Positions 19,656 to 29,805 of a stretch of 64,000 bases of DNA are shown here, one piece after another. Location: positions 4,452,533 to 4,516,532 of the forward strand of contig CM064530.1 in NCBI GenBank assembly GCA_032716605.1. Reading direction: 5' to 3'. The first letter of the stretch is position 1; the number at the start of each line of letters is the position of its first letter. The DNA comes from Paralithodes platypus (lineage: Eukaryota; Arthropoda; Malacostraca; Decapoda; Lithodidae). The position numbers and the translations under genes were made by a program. The notes beneath the pieces were generated by a model. That model did not search any database. It was given only the letters and a program-made list of their open reading frames with translations, and was not told the origin of the DNA.

Positions 19656-19875
19656 GTAGGTGTGTGTGTGTATGTGATGTTTTTAATCTCTCTCTCTCTC
19701 CCTCTCTCTCTCCAACCAGCAATATATACTGCTGCATCTGTATTTTTTCGCCTTCTCTTTTTATTTTGCTCTCCCCCTCCACCCTCCTCCGCCAATCCCA
19801 TCATCACGCCAACCTCCCGCCTTTGCTTCCCCATCCTGAGCCCCTTATATTTTTACTCTCTCTCTCTCTCTCTCA
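19656..19875 (+). repeat. (GT)n and (TC)n microsatellites
   Basis: (GT)n at 19660-19672, (TC)n at 19687-19711 and (TC)n at 19857-19874. The open frames here are low complexity. Confidence 0.85.
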
Positions 19876-20004
19876 AACTGGGGATCGTGTGAGAGCCCTT
19901 GACCCCCTCTCACTGTAAACCCGTAGATTGCTAAGTTAACTCATCCAGGTATTGAACACTCCGAAAGCCTTAGCGCTGTGGATTGTGGCCTATAATAAAA
20001 AGAA

Positions 20005-20360
20005 TTAAGGGAAGAGGGTTTATATATTGGTCGATGTATCATTATTATATATATACTGTATATTTAGTAGTTTCCTCCCTAGACCTCCAGCAAGCTTACA
20101 ATAACGGTACTAAAAAATATAGGTAAATTTGTGTTTTTATCGGTTGAAAAATGGCCGGTTCCTCCTAAATTACAGGCTCACTATTGCTCGCCAGGAAAAA
20201 ATCGACACCTTAATGGCACGAAACGTCTCAATATTGACAAAGAAATTGGGCAAAGGTTTAAAATCGCCAAAACAATGGGCCAAACGTCATCAACATCTGA
20301 AAACTAATCGGGCTATATATGAGGGAGAAGAGACCAGAAAAAACAACTATATCTCCTTAC
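20005..20360 (-). mobile_element. TTAA MITE family F, reverse orientation
   Basis: TTAAGGGAAGAGGG start, GTTTCCTCCCTAGACCTCCAGCAAGCTTAC, AATTACAGGCTCACTATTGCTCGCC, GACACCTTAATGGCACG and a diverged right end CTATATCTCCTTA. Confidence 0.8.
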
Positions 20361-20499
20361 AGTTAATATAATTAGGCTACGGTATTATTCAACTGGTATT
20401 ACAGGACCAGGTTTATCGATGCCTTGTATCGGAGTATGGAAGCCGCTAACAGTGCTCTTATTATTACGAGAGATTGGTGTCTATGTACTTTAGTATTGG

Positions 20500-20700
20500 T
20501 TTGGCGATTTCAAGACTTTTCGTGACATTTACAGTAGGTGTCGATTTTGTTCTTGGCGAGTCTAGGCGAGCCTGAAATTTAGGAAGAAACGGCCACTGGC
20601 CGGGACATTTTCCTACCGAAAAAATGCAAAAGTGTATTTCAAAGAGGGGTCTTGTTTTAAGCTTTATAGAGGTCTAGGGAGGAAACTAAAATAATAACAA
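20500..20700 (+). mobile_element. TTAA MITE family F, internal fragment
   Basis: GTTTGGCGATTTCAAGACTTTTCGTG, TCTTGGCGAGTCTAGGCGAGCC, CGGCCACTGGCCGGGAC and AGAGGTCTAGGGAGGAAACTAA. Both ends are missing. Confidence 0.65.
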
Positions 20701-20865
20701 ATATACAGTATATATAACTAATCAAATCATTACAAATCTTAGGTATAGTATAGGCCTATACAGTATTTGACTCCGATACAGTCCGCCGCTAAAGTACTCG
20801 TGTGATGTCGATTTTAGTCTAAATTTTGAACCAAATACCTAACAATAATTAGCTAATATATTTAA

Positions 20866-20935
20866 CCCCTATTGTACCGTCGACATCCTATTTATTTTAC
20901 TCTGGCTAATACTAATTGATTTTATATATTTTTGT
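20866..20935 (+). mobile_element. TTAA MITE family A, left-end fragment
   Basis: TTAACCCCTATTGTACCG, CGACATCC and TTTTACTCTGGCTA, then the similarity stops. Confidence 0.6.
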
Positions 20936-21018
20936 TTTCCACATTTCACAGATAACTCCCAATCATCCCCCCTCACCTTTCTAACAAATTTGTTTTTAAG
21001 AGTTCACTGTCCCCTCCT

Positions 21019-21725
21019 CTTTTCATTCTCGTATCCCCCCCCCCCCCCCTCTCTCTCTCTCTCTCTCCAATTTTTCATCTAGTATCCCTTCAGTTCCCCT
21101 TTATTTAATCTCTCTCTCTCTTTAATCTTACTTTCACTCTCTCTCCTTTCATCCGGCATCCCTTCAGCTCCCTCTCCACTCTCCTTTCTTTAATCTCTCT
21201 CTCTCCTTTCATCCGGCATCCCTTCAGCTCCCTCTCCACTCTCCTCTTTCTTTAATCTCTCTCTCTCTCTCTCCTTTCATTCGGCATCCCTTCACTGCCC
21301 TCTCCACTCTCCTCTTTCTTTAATTAACTCCTTCCTTCACTTCCCTGATTTCTCCAATCTCTCTTTTTTTTCACTTTCTCAACCTTCTCAGCTTTACTCT
21401 CTCTCTCTCTCTCTCCGTTTATAGTTATTTACTGTTTTTTATGTTTCTTTAATCGTCTCCTTCCTTTACTTATCAAGAATTCTCTCTCTCTTGTTTTAGC
21501 TACATTTTCCATTCTTAAGTGTTTCCGTTTATATTTCTATGCTTCTATCATATGGGCTACTCTATTTCACCTCAGTTTTCTCTCATACTCTCGCATTCCC
21601 TCTTCTCTCTTCTTCACTCGCTCTCACTCTCTCTCTCTTCTTTATTCTCTCTCTCTCTATCTATCTGTCTTCTTTACGCTCTCTCTCCTTTCTCTCATTT
21701 ATCAGATTGTTCTCAGTTTTCTTCG
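21019..21725 (+). repeat. Long polypyrimidine tract with a 60-70 bp tandem unit
   Basis: Almost purine-free C/T sequence for about 700 bp. Units containing CGGCATCCCTTCAGCTCCCTCTCCACTCTCC recur at about 21153, 21213 and 21283. Ser/Leu-rich open frames result from the composition. Confidence 0.9.
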
Positions 21726-21961
21726 CACATCGGTTTTTAATATTCCTATAATTTATTTCACTAGTTCTGGATTTCGTGTGTATGATGTATCCGTGTTCCT
21801 TTAGAAGCTGGATAGGGTGAACAATGATATGCATGTTCTCAGTACGATATTTATATATATATTTATGATTGGAAACTAATTAACTGTTCCCTTCTAATCT
21901 ACTAACATTTTGATTAACATAGTCTGAAATAAATGTGTGTATGTATATATATATATTTTTT

Positions 21962-22925
21962 TTTTATAATGAGGGACACAAAAGGCATAGCTGTCTGCAG
22001 CGAGCGCCTCCCCCAGTTTTCAGAGTGACAGGGCCAACATCAAGGGACGTTCGAGCTAAAATGCCTGGACACACGGTGTTTGAAGCAATTTAAGTCATAG
22101 GAAGAGGGACAGACTGATTCTGGGAGAAAGTTCCAGAGCTCAGCAGTTGAATAGAAGAAAGTCTGAGAATAGCGTTTCACTCTTGGGTTGGAGAATTGCA
22201 CAGAGTAGGGGTGGAATTGTGTTGCAAGGTGGGTACTACGTACCCTATGTGGAGGTGGTATACACTGGAAAAAGCTCCGAGGAACACTGATTATTTTAGT
22301 AGCGATACAATAGCGAGAGATGTCTGAGATGCTACATTGCAGCACAGAGAGATTGCAGAGAGTTGGTGAATGGACGGGAGTTAATGATACGAAAGGCTTT
22401 CCTTTCTACTTTGTCTAGGAGTGCGGTGTGAGAAGATCCTCCCCACACATGTGAACAATACTCAATACAAGGACGCACTGCGCCCCTGTACAGAGCAAGA
22501 ACCTGCGCAGGGGTAAAGAACCCCTCAAGGTTGAGCACACCCAGCTTCTGGGAGGCTGCCTTAGCAAGACTGGTAATATGGTCCTTCCAAGTGAGAGCAG
22601 AAGAAAGAGACACCGAGAATATTGAGAGAAGATGAATGATTGATTTGTGTCTTGTTGAAGAATAAGGGATAGTCCTCTGGAGGTTCCTGACGGGTAGTAA
22701 GATGGATTAATTGGGTCTTGGAGGCATTAAATGCAACAAGGTTTTCTCTACCCCATTGGAAATAGTGGCTAGACCAGAAGATAAGTGTTTTATGGCTTAT
22801 TAAGTTTGATTTTGAGGGACTGCTGGCTGGGGCGTTCTGGATAACTAATTGAGTACCGGTAGTGTAAGGTAGAGTCGTTTGCATATGATTGGATGGGACT
22901 GGATGTACAGTTGAGAAGATTATAT
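21962..22925 (-). pseudogene. LINE (Jockey/CR1-like) reverse transcriptase, 3' part
   Basis: Minus-strand remnant of a non-LTR retrotransposon ORF2. In order it shows IQSYANDSTLH (reverse transcriptase motif C, catalytic YADD changed to YAND, at about 22870), WGRENLVAFNASKTQLIHL, LNILGVS, LTWKDHITSLAKAASQKLG, LYRGAVRPCIEYCSHVWGGS and a C-terminal PPPHRVRSTHLATQFHPYSV and AELWNFLPE. These are the thumb and C-terminal signatures typical of Jockey/CR1 LINEs. The reading switches frame at about 22600 and again near 22340, so it is dead and 5'-truncated. A 3' UTR and A-rich tail follow to about 21962. A 3' fragment of the same family is at 34865. Confidence 0.88.
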
Positions 22926-23039
22926 ATATATATATACCGGTATATGGATGGAACAAACAAACAAACACTATTCCCTCCCTTACATATCAACTTCACATTA
23001 CTTTCTTTTTAGTTTATGTCCCTATATACAATTATACAC

Positions 23040-23209
23040 TCTAATTCATTCACTCACTCACTCTCTCTTCACTACCCCCATTCTCTCCCTGTACACCATA
23101 TTCTCTCTCTCTCTCTTTCAATCTCGTATTATCAGCTTAATACCTTCATAAATATTTTCCTTAATATCCCTTAGTCACTTTATATTTTTCATACCCCCAT
23201 TGTTAATAT
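23040..23209. other. Microsatellite-rich spacer
   Basis: (CACT)n, (TC)n and T-rich sequence. Nothing else recognised. Confidence 0.4.
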
Positions 23210-24176
23210 TTAATCCTAGAAGGGGAATGCTCAAAAATTGCGATTAAAACCGGAATGGTGGGACAGGATGTCCCGAATAGGGAAAATAATCAAATCAAAT
23301 ATTTATAATGCTTTATTGATGCCCATAAGGCCTTAATTGTACACACGCATCATCTAACTAGCGTTTAGCACAGTTGTAGTGTCGATTTCCTGAATATATT
23401 TGGTTGGAGACACTGTTTTTCAAAACTGTTGAGCCAAAAAGTTGGGTTCACTAAAAAAAAATAAAAAAAAAAAAAAATTACCGACCGATTTGGCTGATAC
23501 TTTGTAGGATGAAGGCAGGATAATGGGTCAACTCCCTCCTAGGACCTGGATATCCTAGACCCAAGGAAGTATACTATCTGGAAGAAAGAAAGGAGAGGTA
23601 CTTTTTAGTCACAAAATCACACCATTTTCTATACTCAAACATAAAACCCCAAAACAGGCTCTGAAACATGTTTTATTGTGCTGACACTCTGTAATTGTAT
23701 AAACACTTGTTCTATTTTCTGTGCTTGATTGGCCATGGCGGGCTATTCAAAACAAGAAAATCAAGAATTTAGGAAAAATATTCATAAAAAATACTAAATG
23801 GGGTCAAATGCCTATCGTTTTGGTATGGCAAGCTGGGGATTTTATCTATCCATCATATAAGCACTATCAGGCATATTCGGTACACAAACATAGGTGTAAC
23901 AGGCACGAAAGCAAAAAAATCCATATTGAAAAACGTACCTTAGAAGCGGAAAGGGGGGTTAAAATGTCCCCAAGGGGGCTGGGCTGGGGGGGCTAGGAGG
24001 GCTGGAGCTGCAGGGCTGTAGGTCCTCATGCGGTCGAAGCTGGCTGAATATTGATGTTCCCTCACCAAACCATGTGCCAGAGGCACTCCACCAGAGGCAC
24101 TCCACCACAAGCAAAAACATGTGCGCGCGCAATATTTTGGGGTCCAGCTGACCCAGGTTGCCCCTTCTAGGGTTAA
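23210..24176. mobile_element. TTAA element family P (967 bp)
   Basis: TTAATCCTAGAAGGGG at 23210 and CCCCTTCTAGGGTTAA ending at 24176 are 16-bp inverted ends with one mismatch, each finishing in TTAA. The interior is not palindromic. It contains an A-rich tract at 23454-23477 and a repeated AGAGGCACTCCACC (about 24079 and 24093). No transposase; a 91-residue open frame inside has no recognisable motif. Probably a non-autonomous piggyBac-like element. Confidence 0.65.
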
Positions 24177-24215
24177 AAGCCTCTCACTTTCTTCATGCTC
24201 ACCCCCCTTTTCCAT

Positions 24216-24218
<3 letters not shown>

Positions 24219-24282
<64 letters not shown>

Positions 24283-24509
24283 GAATATTTTTTTGGAATG
24301 AAACGTTTGGTCTTTATTTCAAGATACCAGCATCCACGTGTCTTCATATCCCTTGTCACACCCACCCACCCACGCACTCAATCTAACTCGCTCTTTCAAC
24401 ACCCCCCTCCCCTCTCTCTATCTCTCACCCCTTTTCAATTAAAGTAACCTCTCGGAATTTATTGTAAGGCTTTTGATTGTCACCACTAACATTTCCTTGC
24501 ATCTCCTTG

Positions 24510-24542
<33 letters not shown>

Positions 24543-24871
24543 TCTCAAACACAACTGTTCTCTCTCTCTCTCAATTATTTTTTTGAGAAATGATTGTAAG
24601 GTCATTGACTTTCAGATGCTAAGTTTTCCTTGTACACACGCACGCGAACACGCGCACACACACACGCACACACACACACATACACGCAGTCCCCCATTCA
24701 TTCACTCACGCACACTCTCTTTATCAATACCCCCCTCTCTCTCTCTCTCTCTCGTTATCCTCAAGTTTCTCGTAGTTCTCCTGTAATCATATATCACATA
24801 TTACCATAATCCCCGCAGCTCATATATTGTCTTCCTTTAGTATCTATCTGCACATTATCATTCTTCATACC

Positions 24872-24940
<69 letters not shown>
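24219..24940 (+). repeat. Microsatellite cluster (TC)n and (AC)n
   Basis: (TC)30 at 24219-24278, (AC)n at 24510-24540, (CA)n with CG interruptions at 24636-24680, (TC)n at 24735-24752, and (TC)n followed by (AC)n at 24872-24938. Confidence 0.95.
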
Positions 24941-25005
24941 CAGCCATATGAATGAATCAGTATGTACGTAAGTGTAAATTTCCCTTTCAGACTAATATCT
25001 TTCCA

Positions 25006-25464
25006 TCTATATAATATTTTCGATTGTCTGTCTGTCTGTGTGTCTGTTCTTTATGCATGGCCACATTTTTTAAGATAGAGCGTTCATACTTGGTATGCAT
25101 AGTAAGGGGGTCCCTAGGCAGGTTTTAGTGAAAAAATACAATTCCCCAGGGTGAAAGGGACGGAGAAAATGGGCGCGAAATCGGAAAAATCGCTTTTGGT
25201 TTTAAAAAAAACTGCCGTTTGGGGCAGAAGGAGGCCTCCGATCGAAAAGGTGTATGGAACGAAAGTTGTTCGCAGCCCCCCAAAATGGGGGAGCGGATGA
25301 GGTCAGATCCAAAATCGGAGGTCATTTAGCGGCCGAAATCGAGGTCGCCGTTTAATGAGGCACAGGGAGGTTATGGTAGTAGTAGTATTGTGATGATTGT
25401 GGTAGTAGTGATTGATGATGGTGATTATGGTGATTACCCGGGCAATGCCGGGTACCCCTGCTAG
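25006..25464 (+). mobile_element. Non-autonomous Helitron-like element
   Basis: It starts with TC after an A (A/TCTATATAAT) and ends with CTAG before a T, the A-T insertion site used by Helitrons. The hairpin ACCCGG-GCAATG-CCGGGT (25436-25453) sits 7 nt before the CTAG end, as expected for the 3' terminus. No inverted repeats or target duplication. The interior has no Rep/helicase gene. Confidence 0.75.
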
Positions 25465-25690
25465 TACTCTATAAAAACCTTCCTTGTGGGCATTTCCTGA
25501 CCCATAAGGTTACACTTCATGTTATTTTCCGGTACGGCATTTTAGTCGGAGGGTGGGGAGAGAGCGTTCTACTTTGCTGTCCTATTTTTGTACTGTAAAC
25601 TGTCCTTGTCTAGTAGTATTAAGGCCTGGCCACCTAGTAGGGATCGCAAAGTGTGTGTAGTCTGAGTATCTGTGTAACTCTCTCTCTCTC

Positions 25691-26035
25691 TTCTTCAATC
25701 GAGTTGTCAACTTGTGGAATGGGCTTCCCCGAAACGTTATAGACTGCATCACCGTTGATTCATTTAAACTCCGCCTAGACAAATATCTCTCATCAAACCC
25801 GCGACTGACTGCGTTTGTAAATGAATTACTTTATTTTATCCCCCCCTCAGTTACTAACCCATCTGTCCTTTACTAACTTCCTAATCCTGCCACGGACATT
25901 AGTTCCAGGGCAGTAATTCCCTTTCCAATGTTCCCTTACCCACTCTAAACCACTGTTTGGACACTTGATCCTCAGTGTTTTGGAGGACAAGCAACCTAGA
26001 AGGGTCACTAGATATGTTGTTGCTTGATTTCCTTT
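25691..26035 (+). pseudogene. CR1-like LINE ORF2 C-terminus and 3' UTR, remnant 1
   Basis: The plus-strand translation from 25691 reads FFNRVVNLWNGLPRNVID, then VDSFKLRLDKYLSSNPRLT, the conserved C-terminal end of CR1/Jockey-type reverse transcriptases. It starts abruptly after (TC)n, so it is heavily 5'-truncated. The 3' region with TAGATATGTTGTTGCTTG matches the next remnant. Confidence 0.8.
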
Positions 26036-26074
26036 GTACTTCTTGTACTCTCTCTCTCTCTCTCACTCTTAACA

Positions 26075-26480
26075 AAACGCAGGCTAAGAGGGAACCTTAT
26101 TCAACTGTTTAAAATTATTAAAGATTTTGACAATATGAATGTCAATAAATACTTCACAATTGATCACTCAAATTACACTAGAGGAAATGGTTGTAAGATA
26201 ATTGGAACGGCTTTTCACTCACATGAGGCACAACATTTCGTATTTTAATCGAGTGGTAAACATATGGAAAGGACTACCTAGTAGTGTCATTGATTGTAGT
26301 ACTGTTCAAACTTATAAAAATCGTCTTGATAAATATCTCGCTCTTAAACCCCCGATTAACTGTGCTTACAAACGAATAGCACCACTCTATACTGCACTAT
26401 CCTTTCCTGTGTTCACAGGATCGGTAGTTTATTTACATGCAGCCTCGTAAGGATCAATATATATGTTGTTGCTTGCATTC
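26075..26480 (+). pseudogene. CR1-like LINE ORF2 C-terminus and 3' UTR, remnant 2
   Basis: RLRGNLIQLFKIIKDFDNMN and TRGNGCKI, then after a frameshift at about 26210, YFNRVVNIWKGLPSSVID and VQTYKNRLDKYLALKPPIN. Same family as 25691. The frameshift and 5' truncation make it non-functional. The 3' part shares ATATGTTGTTGCTTG with remnant 1. Confidence 0.82.
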
Positions 26481-26636
26481 TCTCCTCTCTCTCTATCCAG
26501 CCACCGCTCACCTGCCACCCTCCTCGACCTTTGTTCAGACTGCTCTCACCCACTCACAACTATGGGGTGAATCTTATACAACATCATTTACAGTGGCCTT
26601 CTTTATGTACACCCTATTTAGCCTTTTGAAGAATAG

Positions 26637-26659
26637 CCCCCCCCCCCCCCCTCTACCCA

Positions 26660-26711
<52 letters not shown>
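26637..26711 (+). repeat. (C)n and (CA)n microsatellite
   Basis: Poly-C at 26637-26651 and (CA)24 at about 26662-26711. Confidence 0.95.
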
Positions 26712-26712
<1 letters not shown>

Positions 26713-26954
26713 TGAAAGTCCCAAGCAATCTGATTGTTTCTTACCCTTACATATGTCAGACTCTATGTTAAATTGTTTCTGAAAATACAGAACCTGTGGA
26801 GTAGAGGACTGACTGTGTATGGCAGGCTTCTGTTATTTTCAGAATTTTCTTACGTTTCTCCTCTAGTCGCTGATCCCCCTTACCACTTTTTATCCTTCTC
26901 CCCTGTTTCTCTATTTTAGTCAATCACTTTACCACTTTTAACCCCTCTGTATTT

Positions 26955-27044
26955 CTATTAAGAAAGGTTTTAAATTAACAAAGAATGGGACTATAGTATT
27001 AAAATCGCCGAACTAATGAGGTAAACGTCTTAAAATGTCAAAAC
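26955..27044 (-). mobile_element. TTAA MITE family F, small fragment
   Basis: AATTAACAAAGAATGGG, TTAAAATCGCCGAACTAATG and AACGTCTTAAAATG correspond to the reverse F interior. Confidence 0.55.
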
Positions 27045-27205
27045 TGTCAAACCAGAGAAATTTCGTTTGAAAACTTGAATGAATATAAGGAACACAAGAT
27101 AATTAACGTGAACTAGCATTGCTATGGCCATTTTATCACTTCCAAAGACATAACTTGATCTAAAAAACAATTCTATCTTTACATATAATAAAGACCACCA
27201 ATAAT
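27045..27205 (+). mobile_element. hAT-like MITE family C, copy 2 (right end lost)
   Basis: TGTCAAACCAGAGAAATTTCG, TTGAATGAATATAAGG, CTAGCATTGCTATGGCCA and CTTCCAAAGACATAA align with the copies at 12381 and 35702. The terminal GACACCCTG is absent. Confidence 0.65.
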
Positions 27206-27211
27206 GGATTC

Positions 27212-27497
27212 GCCTTCCCTGAACCCTCTCTAAAGGCCTCCTCTGTCAAAGCTCCCCTGAAACCTCACTAAAGACGGCCCTCCTCTGTCAAAGCTCCCTT
27301 GATTCTCCCTAGTCTCACTCAAAGCTCCCATGAACCCTCCCTTAAGACGGCCCTCCTCTCAGTCAAAGCTTCCTGTATCTCCCTAAAGACGGCCCTCCTC
27401 CCAGTCAAAGCTCCCCTGAACCTCCCTCAAGACGGCCTTCCTCTCAGTCAAAGCTCCCCTGACTCTCCCTAAAGACGGCCCATCCTCTCAGCCAACT
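27212..27497 (+). repeat. Minisatellite, about 47 bp unit, six units
   Basis: Recurrent CTCCCTAAAGACGGCCCTCCTCTCAGTCAAAGCTCCCCTGA words with small variants. Confidence 0.85.
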
Positions 27498-27769
27498 CTC
27501 CACCGTCGAGTCTTCAGTAAATTGCCATTGAGAGCTGGCAGCCACATTAATGTCGGCCAGAATACGCTTAAAGGAACTCTTGCAATCTCGCGTCAACTTT
27601 CCTTTTTATCAAGACTCTCTGAAGCTTCTTGTGTTAATTAAGGCGCGGAAATCCATTCTGGCGTGGGGCTCCGGAGAAGGGCGGGATGAATGCAACGGAA
27701 TCTGACTTTAATACACTTTTTATTCTATTGTTGAAGAAGCTTATCGACAAAAAAAGGGAAAACAGATTT
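27498..27769. other. Apparently unique sequence
   Basis: Mixed composition without matches elsewhere in the window (for example GCTGGCAGCCACATTAATG and TTAATTAAGGCGCGG). No open frame of note. Confidence 0.4.
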
Positions 27770-28116
27770 TGAGAGATTTTAAGACGTTTGCCCCATTAGT
27801 TTAGAGATTTTAAGACTCGCCCCAATTCTTCGTCAATTTCAAGATCTGTCGTGCCATTTAAGTATTGATATTTCCCTAGCGAGCGAAAGCGAGCCTGCAA
27901 TTTGGGAGGAGACTAACCATTTTTCTACCGACAAATGCAAATAATTATCTCGAAGGGGGGATTTGGAGGTATATTTTTAAAGATTGATAGAGGTCTAGGG
28001 GGGAAACTAAGGTACCGGTACGTATTTTGTTAATATGTTGATAGAGGTCTAGGGAGGAAACTAAGATATAAAATACTTTAAAAAAAAACTAAAAATAATA
28101 CAAAATCTCCCCTTAA
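27770..28116 (+). mobile_element. TTAA MITE family F
   Basis: GAGAGATTTTAAGACGTTTGCC, CCTAGCGAGCGAAAGCGAGCC, a duplicated GTCTAGGG-GGAAACTAAG block (about 28000 and 28050) and the right end AAAATCTCCCCTTAA. The left end is missing. Confidence 0.75.
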
Positions 28117-28189
28117 TGTTTGATCTATTATATATATTTCGGAGACTCGTTTTGGTGTTCAAGGGTTTAAATATGGGCCTGGAAAATCC

Positions 28190-28612
28190 CTTTCAAGATC
28201 CAATTACGCATATCTTTTCGGTTTTCTGGCTATTAACCCCTTCAGACTCAAAGGTTGCCAGATTAGCAATAAGAAATAAGAGTTCTCTCACTCTTATAAT
28301 TACCTCTCCAAAATTAGTTTTCTGCCCACAGCTAACTCAAAGGCAACTGCAGAGGTTGAAGTAACTAAACTAAAGGTTTCTAAATACCCCTGATTAACAA
28401 AGGCTTTAAAGTATCCCTAATCGGCTCAAAAACGCGTCATATGTCGGAGAGGGTTAATAGACGATTTTATTCAGATTAAGAAGGGTAGGCCTATATGGAT
28501 GTCAGGGGGTTAATTGAGATATCCTTTACCCTTATAATCCCCGCGGATCCTTCCTAAACTGTCTAAGATCGTCAAATAATAGCCAGAAAAACTGTCAGAG
28601 GGCGAGTTTCTT
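28190..28612 (-). mobile_element. TTAA MITE family A, split by family B
   Basis: TCTGGCTA before the B insertion and TAGACGATTTTATTCAGATTAAG after it rejoin the normal A left arm. AATCCCCGCGGATCCTTCCTAAACTG and GATCGTCAAATAATAGCCAG form the right arm. The outer ends are eroded. Confidence 0.65.
28233..28457 (+). mobile_element. TTAA MITE family B, copy 2 (nested in A)
   Basis: TTAACCCCTTCAGACTCAAAGG and TATGTCGGAGAGGGTTAA ends. The interior is nearly identical to 11583-11817. Inserted at a TTAA inside the left arm of family A. Confidence 0.85.
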
Positions 28613-28769
28613 AAGAGTGTACAGGTGACCACAGAAATGTGCATCCATTCGGCGATTTTATGTATGGAAGGAAAAATAGTATGATCGAGTTAGGAGTGTC
28701 GTTTCTTAGGCAAGCGTAAATGTATTACCGGTATGACAAATTAACTGGTTTATGGCAAATAATTCTTGT

Positions 28770-28885
28770 TAAGCCCTTCTGTACCGGCGACGTCTTCTTA
28801 ATTTTATTCTAGATATATTTTGTGTAATTTAAGTAGGATCTGTGGTAGTAAACACGGTTACCGTACGTGAGATAGTTAATTAAAT
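28770..28885 (-). mobile_element. TTAA MITE family A, left-half fragment
   Basis: AAGCCCTTCTGTACCGGCGACGTC, TTTATTCTAGATATATT, TAATTTAAGTAGGATCTGTGGTAG and GTGAGATAGTTAA; the right half is missing. Confidence 0.7.
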
Positions 28886-28989
28886 AACCCCTCTTAAAAA
28901 AAGTAGGAAAGAGGTCAAGTATTTTTATATTTACTTTTGTTATTAAGGAAGGCAAAAGGCACCCCTAATAGAGGAAGACCCCCTATGTT

Positions 28990-28993
<4 letters not shown>

Positions 28994-29029
<36 letters not shown>

Positions 29030-29054
29030 TTAAGTCTCTCTCTCTCTCTCTCTG
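28994..29054. repeat. Palindromic (AG)n...(CT)n microsatellite
   Basis: About 17 AG repeats, then TCTTAAG, then about 9 CT repeats. The two tracts are complementary, so the locus can form a long hairpin. Confidence 0.95.
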
Positions 29055-29155
29055 ATGGGTTGTGGCTAAAATAAAAACTTTCCTCATTATAGGTAAGGGG
29101 CGGGGGACTTTAATTGGTGCTCCAAATTCAAAGTCAATCACCTATCAGTCATCCC

Positions 29156-29467
29156 TTAAGCCTGCTTAGAGGGATTTTTCTTTTGGATCCCCTTCTCCCT
29201 CATGTTTAGCCCCATTAGTTTGGCGATTTTAAAACCTTTTGTGCTACATATATTTCGATATGTTCTTGGCGAGCGACAGCCAGCCAGTAATTTAGAAGGT
29301 ACCGACCTTCGGCCGGAACATATTCCTACCGAAAAATTTACAAATTCATCTAGAAGGGGGTCATGGAAGAATTATCTAAAGCTTATATGGAGGTCTTGGT
29401 AGGACACTAAAAATAATTAATACATAAATAAACAAATGTATCCCAATAAAACTGTTGCCCCCCTTAA
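29156..29467 (+). mobile_element. TTAA MITE family F, internally deleted
   Basis: TTAAGCCTGCTTAGAGGG start, CTTGGCGAGCGACAGCCAGCC, CGACCTTCGGCCGGAAC, AGGTCTTGGTAGGACACTAAAA and the end TTGCCCCCCTTAA. Confidence 0.75.
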
Positions 29468-29564
29468 TAACACTATATGTTGTGATGTTTGGGGGGTTAT
29501 TGTAATATTGTTTGTTATGTGAGAGAAATTAATTGCTCTTTTCCATTTTCGAGCTATATATGTT

Positions 29565-29780
29565 TTAGTTAGCCCTTTAAGGAAAAAAAGGCCTCCCGAG
29601 ACCCCATCCAAACTAAAAAAAATAAAATAAAATAAACAAATATATAATGCCCATTAACCTCCTTAAAGTAAAATAGCCTATGTAAATTCTTCATATGGGG
29701 TAAAGGGTCTCCATAATACCAAATTTATGGGGTGAACCGTCCTAAAATCGCTAAACTAATGGGTGGAAACAGGGATGGCC
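29565..29780 (-). mobile_element. TTAA MITE family F, rearranged fragment
   Basis: TTAAGGAAAAAAAGGCCTCCCGAGACCCCATCC, then ATGGGGTGAACCGTCCTAAAATCGCTAAACTAATGGG, in reverse F order with the core missing. Confidence 0.5.
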
Positions 29781-29805
29781 CAAAGTGAATCTCAAATCCA
29801 TCATC

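Noticed and set aside
24121..24447. 108- and 145-residue frames over the TC tract
   Set aside because: Ser-Leu and Glu-Arg runs from (TC)n/(GA)n; no real coding content.
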